64,000 nucleotides of DNA, taken from assembly GCF_009192775.1 (NCBI RefSeq), contig NZ_VTFX01000005.1:310001-374000 (forward strand), written 5' to 3'. The notes beneath the pieces are model-generated. The model had not been told where the DNA came from. It made no database searches and saw only the letters and a program-made list of their open reading frames with translations. The DNA comes from Arthrobacter yangruifuii (GTDB lineage Bacteria > Actinomycetota > Actinomycetes > Actinomycetales > Micrococcaceae). Both the position numbers and the translations under genes were made by a program. Positions 1-9,231 of this stretch are shown here, piece after piece (the first letter of the stretch is position 1; the number at the start of each line of letters is the position of its first letter).

Positions 1-1
1 C

Positions 2-337
2 GGCGGCCTGCACGGCTTCGTGTTCCTGTCCTACGGCGTGGTCACCCTGTTTGTCTGGGCCAACCAGAAATGGCCGGCCCGCACCGGCATCCTCGGCCTG
101 GCCACCACGGTGATTCCGTGGGCCACCATTCCGTTCGAGAAGTCGGTGGACCGCCGCGGCATGCTGAAGGGCGGCTGGCGGATGGCCCCCGGCGGCGAAG
201 AACCCACCAACGGCGTGGACCGCATTGCCGCCCTGGTGCTGCGCCGTCCCGTCGCCGCCGGGATCGTTGCCCTGGTTGCCGTGGCCGTGGTCTTCAGTGT
301 CCTGCTCTACCTCGGCCCGCCCGTTCAGCTGGGGTAG
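2..337 (+). CDS. DUF3817-type integral membrane protein (C-terminal part)
   Basis: Only the last 111 codons lie in the window; the frame is already open at base 2, so the start is off the left edge. Three hydrophobic stretches are visible: HGFVFLSYGVVTLFVW at the edge, TGILGLATTVIPWATIPF in the middle and PVAAGIVALVAVAVV near the end, with a charged linker (RRGMLKGGWR) before the last one. The HG..F..Y and IPW.TIPFE segments fit DUF3817, a family of small actinobacterial membrane proteins of unknown function. The extra C-terminal helix lies beyond the usual core. The gene ends 3 bases from the stop of the convergent exporter gene. Confidence 0.75.
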   Translation, partial: GGLHGFVFLSYGVVTLFVWANQKWPARTGILGLATTVIPWATIPFEKSVDRRGMLKGGWRMAPGGEEPTNGVDRIAALVLRRPVAAGIVALVAVAVVFSVLLYLGPPVQLG

Positions 338-340
338 GCC

Positions 341-1654
341 CTAGGACTCCGGCGCCAGCGGGGCCGCGGGCTCAGCGGCACCGGAACGCAGCTGACGCCG
401 GCCCGGACGGTCGGAACCGCCCCGGCGGTACGCCGTCGTGGCCGTAGCCAGGATCAGGACAATCAGCACGGCACAGCCGATGATCACCGAGACCATGGCC
501 AGGGCGCTGCCCCCAAGGATGCCGACCAACGGGCTGATAAGCCCCGCCAGTCCCACCTGCAGAGCGCCAATCATGGCTGCGGCACTGCCGGCCATGTGCC
601 CGTAGTTGCTGAGGGCCAGGATGGAGGAGTTCGCGGCGATGAAGCCGTGCATGGCCAGAACCAGCCAGAGTCCCGCCGTCAGGCCCGCCGCTCCGCCCAG
701 CCCCGTCAGCACGATGACCGGCAGCAGCGCAGCCAGCCCCAGCAGCAGGAGCACGGCCACCCGCAGGATGCGCATGGGGGAATGGCGGCCCACCAGCCAG
801 GCATTGAGCTGGGCCGAAATCACCATGCCCACGCCGTTGATGGCGAACACCAGCGCGTACTGTGCCGGGCTCAGCCCGTAGCCCTCCTGGAAGACGAACG
901 GCGAGCCCACCACGTAGCTCATGATCACGCCCATGCCCAGTCCGGGGATGATGGCGTGGGCCAGGAACTGCCGGTCACGCAGCAGTACGCGGAAACCGCT
1001 GAACGTGCTGGCGCCGGCCTTGGTGCGGCGGCGTGCCGGCGGCAGCGTCTCCGGCATCCACCGCAGCACAATGACTCCGAGCACAACCCCGATCAGTGCC
1101 AGGGCGAGGAACACTGCGCGCCAGCTGAACAGCCCGGAAACAGCACCGCCGATAGACGGCGCCAGCAGGGGTGCCAGGCCGATGATCAGCATCAGCCGGG
1201 ACAGCATGGCCGCGGCGGTGGAACCGGTGAACCTGTCCCGCACTACGGCAAGGGACACCACGCCGGCGGCGGCGTTGAAGAAGCCCTGCAGCATCCGGAG
1301 CGCAATCAGGAGGCCGATGTTCGGGGCGATGAAGCACAGCAGTGACACCACTACATGCATTCCGATGCCGATGATCAGCGGAAGCCTTCGGCCGAAACGG
1401 TCCGAGAACGGGCCAATCACCAGCTGGCCCACCGCCGCGCCCAGCAGGGTGCCGGACAGGGTGAACTGCGCTGCCGCGGCGCTGGTGTGCAGGTCCTCAG
1501 CCACCTGCGGCAGCGCCGGCAGGTACATGTCCGTGGTTACTGCGGGCAGGGCGGCCAGTGCGCCGAGCATGAGGATGTATTTGATGCTCGTGCGCTTACT
1601 GACGCGCGAACTCGTGCGGACCGGGGTTCCGGTTTCGGGCGGGGTATCGCTCAC
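341..1654 (-). CDS. MFS multidrug exporter, Bcr/CflA family
   Basis: Predicted 437-residue inner-membrane drug:H+ antiporter with about 12 hydrophobic segments, the usual size for the family. The first helix carries TDMYLPALP (residues 41-49), the Bcr/CflA hallmark. The loop between helices 2 and 3 has MFS motif A, GPFSDRFGRR (residues 81-90). The N terminus is a short polar leader rich in Ser/Thr and Arg. It is the last gene of a reverse-strand run (aldo/keto reductase, DJ-1-like, SDR-like, exporter), 35 bases behind the SDR-like gene, so it may be co-transcribed with redox or detoxification enzymes. The substrate cannot be told from sequence. Confidence 0.88.
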   Translation of the reverse strand: MSDTPPETGTPVRTSSRVSKRTSIKYILMLGALAALPAVTTDMYLPALPQVAEDLHTSAAAAQFTLSGTLLGAAVGQLVIGPFSDRFGRRLPLIIGIGMHVVVSLLCFIAPNIGLLIALRMLQGFFNAAAGVVSLAVVRDRFTGSTAAAMLSRLMLIIGLAPLLAPSIGGAVSGLFSWRAVFLALALIGVVLGVIVLRWMPETLPPARRRTKAGASTFSGFRVLLRDRQFLAHAIIPGLGMGVIMSYVVGSPFVFQEGYGLSPAQYALVFAINGVGMVISAQLNAWLVGRHSPMRILRVAVLLLLGLAALLPVIVLTGLGGAAGLTAGLWLVLAMHGFIAANSSILALSNYGHMAGSAAAMIGALQVGLAGLISPLVGILGGSALAMVSVIIGCAVLIVLILATATTAYRRGGSDRPGRRQLRSGAAEPAAPLAPES

Positions 1655-1689
1655 AGGCGCTCCTGGTACGGGTGTCGGGTATCAAAATC

Positions 1690-2535
1690 CTACGGGTGCC
1701 GGACGCCGGTTCCGGCCAGCACGGCCCGGTAGCCTTCCCGGTACGTGGGGTAGCCGAACTCGAATCCGGTGCTGCGCAGCCGCCGGTTGCTCAGCCTGCG
1801 GTTGCCGCCGCGGCTGCTGGAGGTTTCGCCGGCGGGCGGCAGCTCCCGGCCAAGTTCGGCAGCCAGGAAACCAAGCACGTCAGCCAGTTCAACCGGCTCC
1901 ATATCCACTCCAACATAAAGCGGCGCCGGAGCGGAAACCCGGGTGGCCAGATGAACTATGGCCGCCGCTGCGTCATCGCGGTGGATGCGGTTGGTCAGCT
2001 GGCTTCCGTCCGGTACGACGGCGGTTCCGGAGGTTACGGAATCGATCAGCCGGGTGCGTCCCGGTCCGTAGATGCCGGACAGCCGAAGCACCACGGCATC
2101 GGGGCGGCGGTCATGCAGGAGCTGCTCGGCTTCCAGGATGACGGCGCCGGTAACGGATGCCGGCGCGGGCGCGGTGTCCTCGTCCACCTCACCGCCGTCG
2201 GCATCGCCGTATACCGCCGTTGAAGAAACGAACAGGATCCGCGCCGGCCGGATGCCGTCGCGGTCCAACGCGGCCAGGACGTTCGCGGTGCCGTCCACGT
2301 AGGCAGCCCGGTAGGCCTCTTCCGTACGTGCCCCGGCGGCCACGGCAATAACGACGACGTCGGTGCCCGCCGGAATGCGCGGCAGCTCACCGGTCAGGTC
2401 CACGGCCTGCCCGGTGATTTCCGCCGGCAGTTTCTCCGGAGTGCGCCGCCAACCGAGCACGGAAAAGCCGGCCGCGGCGAACCGCAGGCCGGCTTCCGTG
2501 CCCAGATCGCCGCAGCCGGCGATCAGGACTCGCAT
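1690..2535 (-). CDS. NAD(P)-dependent epimerase/dehydratase-like (extended SDR) protein
   Basis: 281 residues. The N terminus MRVLIAGCGDLG is a Rossmann beta strand with the GxGxxG dinucleotide loop (residues 7-12). LFVSSTAVYGD in the middle resembles the SDR active-site region, but no clear YxxxK pair follows, as in YeeZ-like atypical SDRs. NRIHRDDAA matches the conserved HxxD segment of nucleoside-sugar epimerases. I start at the ATG at 2535 because the Rossmann strand begins there; an upstream in-frame extension is proline-rich and unlike the family. The gene is 4 bases behind the DJ-1-like gene, which implies one transcript. The substrate is unknown. Confidence 0.82.
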   Translation of the reverse strand: MRVLIAGCGDLGTEAGLRFAAAGFSVLGWRRTPEKLPAEITGQAVDLTGELPRIPAGTDVVVIAVAAGARTEEAYRAAYVDGTANVLAALDRDGIRPARILFVSSTAVYGDADGGEVDEDTAPAPASVTGAVILEAEQLLHDRRPDAVVLRLSGIYGPGRTRLIDSVTSGTAVVPDGSQLTNRIHRDDAAAAIVHLATRVSAPAPLYVGVDMEPVELADVLGFLAAELGRELPPAGETSSSRGGNRRLSNRRLRSTGFEFGYPTYREGYRAVLAGTGVRHP

Positions 2536-2539
2536 GTAA

Positions 2540-3241
2540 TTACTCAGCCAGGGCGGAGATGACGGCCTTGGCCACATCTTCGCTGGACTGGGGGTTCTGG
2601 CCGGAGATGAGGTTCCGGTCCCGGACCACGTAGCTGGTCCAGGCGGGGCCGGTCTCAATCTCGGCACCCTTGGTGCGCAGCACGTCCTCCACGAACCAGG
2701 GGGTGTTCTCTCCGGTTCCGCCGTTCAGCTCTTCCTCGTCGGTGAAGACGGTGAGCTTGCGGCCGGCGAAGACAAACGTGCCGTCTTCGCTCTCGGCGGC
2801 CAGCAGGCCGGCCGGACCGTGGCAGAACGGGGCAATGATCTTGCCCGCGGCGTCGGCCTCGGTGAGGAGCCGGCCCATGTCCTTATCAAACGCGAGGTCC
2901 GCCATGGGACCGTGCCCGCCGGGCATCACCACGGCGTCGTACTCCGAGATGTCCGCGTCGGCGAGCACCAGGGGTGAGGACAGTTCCGCGTCAATGAAGG
3001 AGATGTACTGCGTGAAGGCTGCAGCCTTTTCCGGGCTGCCCGCGGACTCGGGGGCCAGGGACACCTGGTCCACCGTGGGCTTGACGCCGCCGGGGGTGGC
3101 GATGCGGACAGTGTGCCCGGCCTCGCGCAGCACCCGGTGGGACTCGGCGAGTTCCTCGGCCCAGTAACCGGTCGGGTGTTCGCTGCCGTCCTTCATGGTG
3201 AGGGAGTCTGCTGCGGATACGACCATCAGGATATTTGCCAT
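2540..3241 (-). CDS. DJ-1/PfpI family protein, class-I glutamine amidotransferase fold
   Basis: 233 residues with the layout of the Hsp31/YhbO branch: an acidic residue in GYWAEEL (about 26-31), VVMPGGHGPMADL (about 105-116) and the nucleophile elbow APFCHGPAGLL with Cys140-His141. Members act as glyoxalase III, deglycase-like enzymes or stress chaperones in the cytoplasm; which applies here is not visible. It sits between the aldo/keto reductase gene (53 bases upstream on the same strand) and the SDR-like gene (4 bases downstream). That company suggests carbonyl or oxidative-stress detoxification. Confidence 0.88.
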   Translation of the reverse strand: MANILMVVSAADSLTMKDGSEHPTGYWAEELAESHRVLREAGHTVRIATPGGVKPTVDQVSLAPESAGSPEKAAAFTQYISFIDAELSSPLVLADADISEYDAVVMPGGHGPMADLAFDKDMGRLLTEADAAGKIIAPFCHGPAGLLAAESEDGTFVFAGRKLTVFTDEEELNGGTGENTPWFVEDVLRTKGAEIETGPAWTSYVVRDRNLISGQNPQSSEDVAKAVISALAE

Positions 3242-3294
3242 GCGTTCTTTTTTCCTTTGCTTGGCGGAAATGCGGAAAGTGTGGAAGGTGTGCG

Positions 3295-4182
3295 TTATTT
3301 GCGGGCTGCAGCGGCGCCGGCGGCGTCGAGCTCCGCGAACGTGGCGTCGTCGAGCGAGATGTTTGCGGCACCGAGGTTGTCTTCGAGGTGCGCGATGGAG
3401 CCGGTGCCCGGGATCGGCATCATGACCGGGGAGCGGCGCAGCAGCCAGGCCAGGGCCACCTGGGAGGTGCTGGCGTTCAGGCGCTTGGCGGCCTCATCCA
3501 CGGGTCCGCCTTCCTTCGCCAGCTCGCCGGCGGAGATGGGTGCCCACGGGATGAAGCCGATGCCGTTGTCCTCGGAGTACTTCAGCACGTCCTCGGAAGA
3601 GCGGTCGGTGAGGTTGTAGCGGTTCTGCACCGTAGACACGGTGAAGAACCTGGCGGCGGCTTCCAGATCTTCGACGGAGACCTGGGACAGGCCGAGGGCC
3701 TTCACCTTGCCCTCCTGCTGGAGGTCGCGCAGCACGGCGAACTGCTCATCGCGGTCCACCTTGGGATCGATGCGGTGCAGCTGAAGCAGGTCCAGGGAGT
3801 CCACCTTCAGCTTGCGCAGCGACAGCTCGGTCTGCTGGCGCAGGTACTCGGGGCGGCCCACCGGCACCCAGACGTCCGGTCCGGTGCGGACGAAGCCGAC
3901 CTTGGTGGCTACACGGACGCCGTCCGGGTAGGGATAGAGCGCTTCGGCGATGATCTCTTCGCTGATGTTCGGTCCGTAGGAGTCGGCGGTGTCGATGAAG
4001 TCGACGCCCAGCTCGACGGCGCGGCGCACCACGTCGACGGCGGTGCCGCGGCTCTCGGGCTCGCCCCAGACACCGGGTCCCACAATGCGCATGGCGCCGA
4101 AGCCCAGGCGGTGTACGGTGCCGAGGTCCTTGAGATCGATGGTGGGGGACAGGGCGGGCGAGGTTTCCGTCGTATCAGTCAT
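3295..4182 (-). CDS. Aldo/keto reductase
   Basis: 295 residues, a TIM-barrel NADP(H)-dependent oxidoreductase. The AKR catalytic tetrad can be read off: Asp64 and Tyr69 in DTADSYG, Lys94 in VATKVG and His136 in LLQLHRID. The C-terminal cofactor region has IPGTGSIAHLEDNLGAA, typical of AKRs. An acidic and Thr-rich N-terminal tail precedes the first strand, so the exact start could be slightly downstream. It is first in the reverse-strand run with the DJ-1-like, SDR-like and exporter genes and diverges from the aldehyde dehydrogenase gene. It probably reduces small aldehydes or ketones; the substrate is not determinable. Confidence 0.9.
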   Translation of the reverse strand: MTDTTETSPALSPTIDLKDLGTVHRLGFGAMRIVGPGVWGEPESRGTAVDVVRRAVELGVDFIDTADSYGPNISEEIIAEALYPYPDGVRVATKVGFVRTGPDVWVPVGRPEYLRQQTELSLRKLKVDSLDLLQLHRIDPKVDRDEQFAVLRDLQQEGKVKALGLSQVSVEDLEAAARFFTVSTVQNRYNLTDRSSEDVLKYSEDNGIGFIPWAPISAGELAKEGGPVDEAAKRLNASTSQVALAWLLRRSPVMMPIPGTGSIAHLEDNLGAANISLDDATFAELDAAGAAAARK

Positions 4183-4448
4183 ATCTGCGTCAACACGGCC
4201 CGTGGCGTGGTTTATTCCTCAGCAGCCTTAGTTACGTGCAAGCGGCCTGCGCATGCCAGGGGCCCGGTCCGGGCCGGGGTCGGGCTGGGGCCGGGCTGGG
4301 GTTGGGCACCGCCAGGCCCCGGCGACCACCGTCCGGACCCTGTTGTCCGGGGTCCTGAGGTGGGCTACCTTGTACCCACTGCCGGTACCCGCTGCGGGGC
4401 GGTCGAGGATCAAGGGCAGATCAACAGCTACACAGAGAGGTGTTGGCG
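4183..4448. other. Divergent intergenic region
   Basis: A 266-base gap between the divergent aldo/keto reductase and aldehyde dehydrogenase genes, so both promoters should lie here. It contains a run of short GGGCYGGGGY-like direct repeats (about 4268-4312). I cannot assign -35 or -10 elements with confidence. A GAGAGG ribosome-binding site at 4435-4440 serves the aldehyde dehydrogenase. Confidence 0.4.
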
Positions 4449-5939
4449 ATGACGGAGATTTCCACCGAGGTGGTTACCGGGCTTTACATCAACGGCGAGT
4501 TCCGGACGACGGCGGACACCATGGCCGTTGCCGATCCGGCCAAACCCGGGTCAGTGGCCGGTTATGCGGCGGCTGCATCGCCGGCGGACGTGGCGGACGC
4601 CGTCGGCGCAGCCAAGGCGGCGTTTCCCGCCTGGTCCGCGCTGTCCCCGCAGGAGCGGGCGGACCGGATGGCCGAGGCAATTGCAGGAATAGCCGAAGCA
4701 CGGGACGAGGACGCGGCGGTCCTGTCCCGGGAGAACGGCAAGATCTTTATGGAGAGCTGGGTGGACGCCCTGGTCTTCGAGCTCCGCTGGCAGCTTGCCC
4801 TGGCGTTGGCCGACCAGGTGGACCGGAACGAAACCCTCGAGCCTGCCCCGGGCATCCCGGTGACCACCACCGTCGCCTACCAGCCGCTGGGCGTGGTCAC
4901 CGTGATTGTGCCGTTCAACTGGCCGGTGGCCATCCTCGGAGCTGCCCTGCCGCACGCCCTGCTGGCGGGCAACACCGCCATCGTCAAACCTCCGCCCACC
5001 GCACCGCTGGCCACCGCACGGATTGTGCAGCGCGTTGCCGAAAAACTGCCGCCGGGGGTGCTGAACGTTGTCACGGGGCGGGACGCTGACATGTCCGGCC
5101 TGATCCGGAACCAGGATGTTGCCAAGGTCTGCTTTACCGGCAGCGTCAACGGCGGCAAGCGCATCATGGAGATGGCCTCCGGTTCCCTCACCCGGGTCAC
5201 GCTGGAGCTGGGAGGAAATGACGCAGCCGTCATCCTGGACGATGCCCTGCTGGATGACACCCGGCTGGACCGGCTTTATGCCGCGGTCTTCGACACCACC
5301 GGCCAGATCTGCATGAACGCCAAGCGGATCTACGTGCACCGCTCACGCATGGAGGAACTGGTGCAGGGATTGTCCGCCCGGCTGGAGAATGCCGTGATCG
5401 GGTACGGCCTCGACGAGGGAACCACCATGGGGCCGCTGCATTCCCCGGCGCAGAAAGCCTTCGTGGAAGACCTGATCCAGGAGGCGGATGCTGCCGGTGC
5501 CGACGTACGCCGGTTCGGCACCCTGCCGCCGGATCCGGAACTGCAGGGCGGCAACTTCCTGCGCCCGGCGCTGGTCCTGGATCCGTCACCGGAACTGCGC
5601 GTGGTCACCGAGGAACAGTTCGGACCCGTCATCCCGATCATTGCCTTTGATGACGAAGACGACGCCGTCGCCTGGGCCAACAACACCTGGGCCGGGCTCT
5701 GCGGTTCGGTGTGGACCGAGGATCCGGCCCGGGCCAATGCGGTGGGTTCCCGTCTGGCCTGCGGGTACGTCTGGGTCAATGACCACGGGGCCACCCGGCT
5801 GGACCTCCGCGCCCCCTTCGGCGGCATGAAGCAGTCCGGGATGGGCCGTGAACAGGGGATCCAGGGCGTCCGTGCTTTCCAGGACACCCGTTCCATTGCC
5901 CATCTTGACGAGGCTGCAGCCGCGGCCGCAGCGCACTGA
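4449..5939 (+). CDS. NAD(P)-dependent aldehyde dehydrogenase
   Basis: 496 residues, standard ALDH superfamily length, oxidising an aldehyde to its acid. Active-site features: PFNWP with Asn157, the general base Glu253 in LELGGND, catalytic Cys288 in TTGQICMNA, and EEQFGPVIP further on. GAGAGG 8 bases upstream supports the ATG at 4449 over the GTG at 4440. It is followed after 24 bases by a LigM/DesA-like demethylase gene and then a glyoxalase-fold gene, all on the plus strand, so it is probably part of an aromatic or methoxy-compound operon. By context the substrate could be a vanillin-type aldehyde; that is inference. Confidence 0.9.
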   Translation: MTEISTEVVTGLYINGEFRTTADTMAVADPAKPGSVAGYAAAASPADVADAVGAAKAAFPAWSALSPQERADRMAEAIAGIAEARDEDAAVLSRENGKIFMESWVDALVFELRWQLALALADQVDRNETLEPAPGIPVTTTVAYQPLGVVTVIVPFNWPVAILGAALPHALLAGNTAIVKPPPTAPLATARIVQRVAEKLPPGVLNVVTGRDADMSGLIRNQDVAKVCFTGSVNGGKRIMEMASGSLTRVTLELGGNDAAVILDDALLDDTRLDRLYAAVFDTTGQICMNAKRIYVHRSRMEELVQGLSARLENAVIGYGLDEGTTMGPLHSPAQKAFVEDLIQEADAAGADVRRFGTLPPDPELQGGNFLRPALVLDPSPELRVVTEEQFGPVIPIIAFDDEDDAVAWANNTWAGLCGSVWTEDPARANAVGSRLACGYVWVNDHGATRLDLRAPFGGMKQSGMGREQGIQGVRAFQDTRSIAHLDEAAAAAAAH

Positions 5940-7373
<1,434 letters not shown>

Positions 7374-7448
7374 GATCCTGCCCAACGAGGACCGTACCTG
7401 TCCGCAGCACTGTTCCGTGCCGTCACCGCCGGTCCTAGCGTGGAGGCC

Positions 7449-7841
7449 ATGGACTGGAAAATTGAGCTGGTGCCCGTGCCCGTCTCCAACGTGGATGTTT
7501 CCAAGGCTTTTTACGTGGACCAGGTGGGATTCAACGCGGACTTTGACGAACGCGTTGATGAGAACCTGCGCTTTGTGCAGCTGACCCCGCCCGGATCCGC
7601 CTGCTCGGTGGTCATCGGCCCCGGGACCACCGACATGGTTCCGGGAACGCAACGCATCCAGGTGGTGGTGCCCAGCGCCGCCGATGCCCGCCGGCATCTG
7701 GTGGACCACGGCGTGGCCGCCAGCGAGATCACCCCGCTGGATTGGGGAACGTTCGTGTACTTCAGCGATCCTGACGGCAACGAGTGGTCTCTGCAGCAGC
7801 TCCCGGAGATCCCGCCGACGCTGCCGTCGGAAGCACAGTGA
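7449..7841 (+). CDS. VOC (glyoxalase/bleomycin-resistance) family protein
   Basis: 130 residues, one VOC module pair. The start WKIELVPVPVSNVDVSKAFY and the end VYFSDPDGNEWSLQQ are the two conserved halves of the fold, the latter carrying the usual metal-ligand Glu. I prefer the ATG at 7449 to the GTG at 7440 because the first VOC strand begins directly after it. It follows the demethylase gene by 75 bases on the same strand and may be the third gene of that operon, where a ring-cleaving or lyase-type role is possible but not shown. Confidence 0.8.
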   Translation: MDWKIELVPVPVSNVDVSKAFYVDQVGFNADFDERVDENLRFVQLTPPGSACSVVIGPGTTDMVPGTQRIQVVVPSAADARRHLVDHGVAASEITPLDWGTFVYFSDPDGNEWSLQQLPEIPPTLPSEAQ

Positions 7842-7874
7842 GCTGATCGCAGGACAGCGACAGCCCTGGATCCT

Positions 7875-8237
7875 CTAGAGCTCGGCGGCTACTGCCGCGA
7901 GGACCTCGCTGAGCTGGGCCTTGCTCTGTCCAAAGTCCATCATCGTGGTGGGCACCGCCGGGGTGCTGGACGCCAGCACGCGGGTAGTGCCGGCGTCGAC
8001 CGGTTCAAAGGAAAGCACGATGGACATGCCGAAGGACTTCCATGTCATGTCGGCCGCGAACTCGGCCCGCTCCTGCCAGAGGCCGGTGAGCGTGATGCCG
8101 GGGAGCCTGGGCGCTGCACGCTCAACGGCACCCGGAAGAGCAGCCGCGGGTGCGGAAACCACCAGCTCGCCCCGGCCGCGGGCCCGCTCGGAGGTCACGT
8201 TGAGGCTGAGTGTTTTCGAATTCCCCATATTCGTCAT
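7875..8237 (-). CDS. Conserved hypothetical protein
   Basis: 120 residues, not recognised beyond a general resemblance to small SRPBCC/START-like proteins: alternating strands (KTLSLNVTSE, ITLTGLWQERAEFAADMTW, MSIVLSFEPVDAGTTRVLAS) and a final amphipathic helix (KAQLSEVLAAVAAEL). No signal peptide, membrane segment or cysteine. The ATG at 8237 is chosen; one at 8228 is also possible. It converges with the VOC gene and diverges from lutA. Confidence 0.6.
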   Translation of the reverse strand: MTNMGNSKTLSLNVTSERARGRGELVVSAPAAALPGAVERAAPRLPGITLTGLWQERAEFAADMTWKSFGMSIVLSFEPVDAGTTRVLASSTPAVPTTMMDFGQSKAQLSEVLAAVAAEL

Positions 8238-8344
8238 GCCATGACCATAGCGGCCGGGCCGTGGCGCGGGCACGTCCCGGCGCGGGGTGTCGGGCGGAGG
8301 AATTACCCGCTTTCCGCCGGCTCAGGCATATCAATCGGCGGCGT

Positions 8345-8350
8345 TATATT
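8345..8350 (+). promoter_or_regulatory. Candidate -10 element for lutABC
   Basis: TATATT in an AT-rich patch 57 bases before the lutA ATG. I find no good -35 at 16-18 bases upstream, so the assignment is tentative. There is no gene between 8238 and 8406. Confidence 0.3.
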
Positions 8351-8406
8351 GAAAGATGGTTCCACCCGAGGCAGCCGCAGCGTTGCGGCTCCGTTGAAAG
8401 GCAACC

Positions 8407-9231
8407 ATGAAGATTGCGTTGTTCGCCACCTGCATCGTGGACGCGATGTATCCCACCACCGCCCGCGCCACGGTGGCCATCCTCGAACGGCTGGGGCACG
8501 ACGTCGTGTTCCCGGCCGGTCAGGCCTGCTGCGGGCAGATGCACCTGAACTCCGGGTACTTCCCGGAGGCGGTACCCGTAGTCCGCAACCATGTGGAGGC
8601 ATTCGAGGCCGCAGAGTACGACGTCGCTGTGGCGCCTTCCGGGTCCTGCGTGGCCTCCGTGAAACACCAGCACGCCATGCTGGCCCGCTCCATCGGCGAC
8701 CGGGATCTGGAAACCCGGGCCACCGCCGTCGGCGAGCGGACCTACGAGCTCTCGTCGCTGCTGACCGACGTCCTGGGCGTGGACGACGCCGCGGCGCAGC
8801 TGGGCTCCTGGTATCCGTACCGGATCACCTACCATCCCAGCTGCCACGGGATGCGGCTGCTGCGGCTGGGGGACCGGCAGGCTAACCTGCTCCGGACCGT
8901 GGAGGGACTGGAACTGGAGCCGCTGCCCGAAGCCGATCAATGCTGCGGCTTCGGCGGAACCTTCTCGCTCAAGAACACAGAGGTCTCCTCCGCCATGCTG
9001 GCGGACAAGAACGCGAATATCACCGCCACCGGGGCGCAGCTGTGCACGGGCGGCGACGCGTCCTGCCTGATGCACATCTGCGGCGGACTTTCCCGGGAAG
9101 GCAGCAGGATCTCCACGCTGCACTTCGCGGAGATCCTGGCCAGCACGCGCGAGCACCCGGCCCCGCCGCCGGGCTCGCTCCGCCGGCCAGGCCGAAGAGC
9201 CACGGGAATCGCGGGAAAGGCCGGACAATGA
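8407..9231 (+). CDS. lutA: L-lactate utilisation protein LutA/LldE (Fe-S, cysteine-rich domains)
   Basis: 274 residues. Two copies of the CCG-type cysteine-rich domain are visible: QACCGQMHLNSG (Cys41-Cys42) with PSGSC, and YHPSCHG followed by DQCCGFGGTFS. These bind the iron-sulfur centres used by LutA/LldE and heterodisulfide-reductase-like subunits. With LutB and LutC it forms the L-lactate oxidation complex that feeds electrons from lactate into the respiratory chain. The C terminus has an extra basic/proline tail (PAPPPGSLRRPGRR). Its TGA overlaps the lutB ATG (ATGA), so the two are translationally coupled. Confidence 0.92.
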   Translation: MKIALFATCIVDAMYPTTARATVAILERLGHDVVFPAGQACCGQMHLNSGYFPEAVPVVRNHVEAFEAAEYDVAVAPSGSCVASVKHQHAMLARSIGDRDLETRATAVGERTYELSSLLTDVLGVDDAAAQLGSWYPYRITYHPSCHGMRLLRLGDRQANLLRTVEGLELEPLPEADQCCGFGGTFSLKNTEVSSAMLADKNANITATGAQLCTGGDASCLMHICGGLSREGSRISTLHFAEILASTREHPAPPPGSLRRPGRRATGIAGKAGQ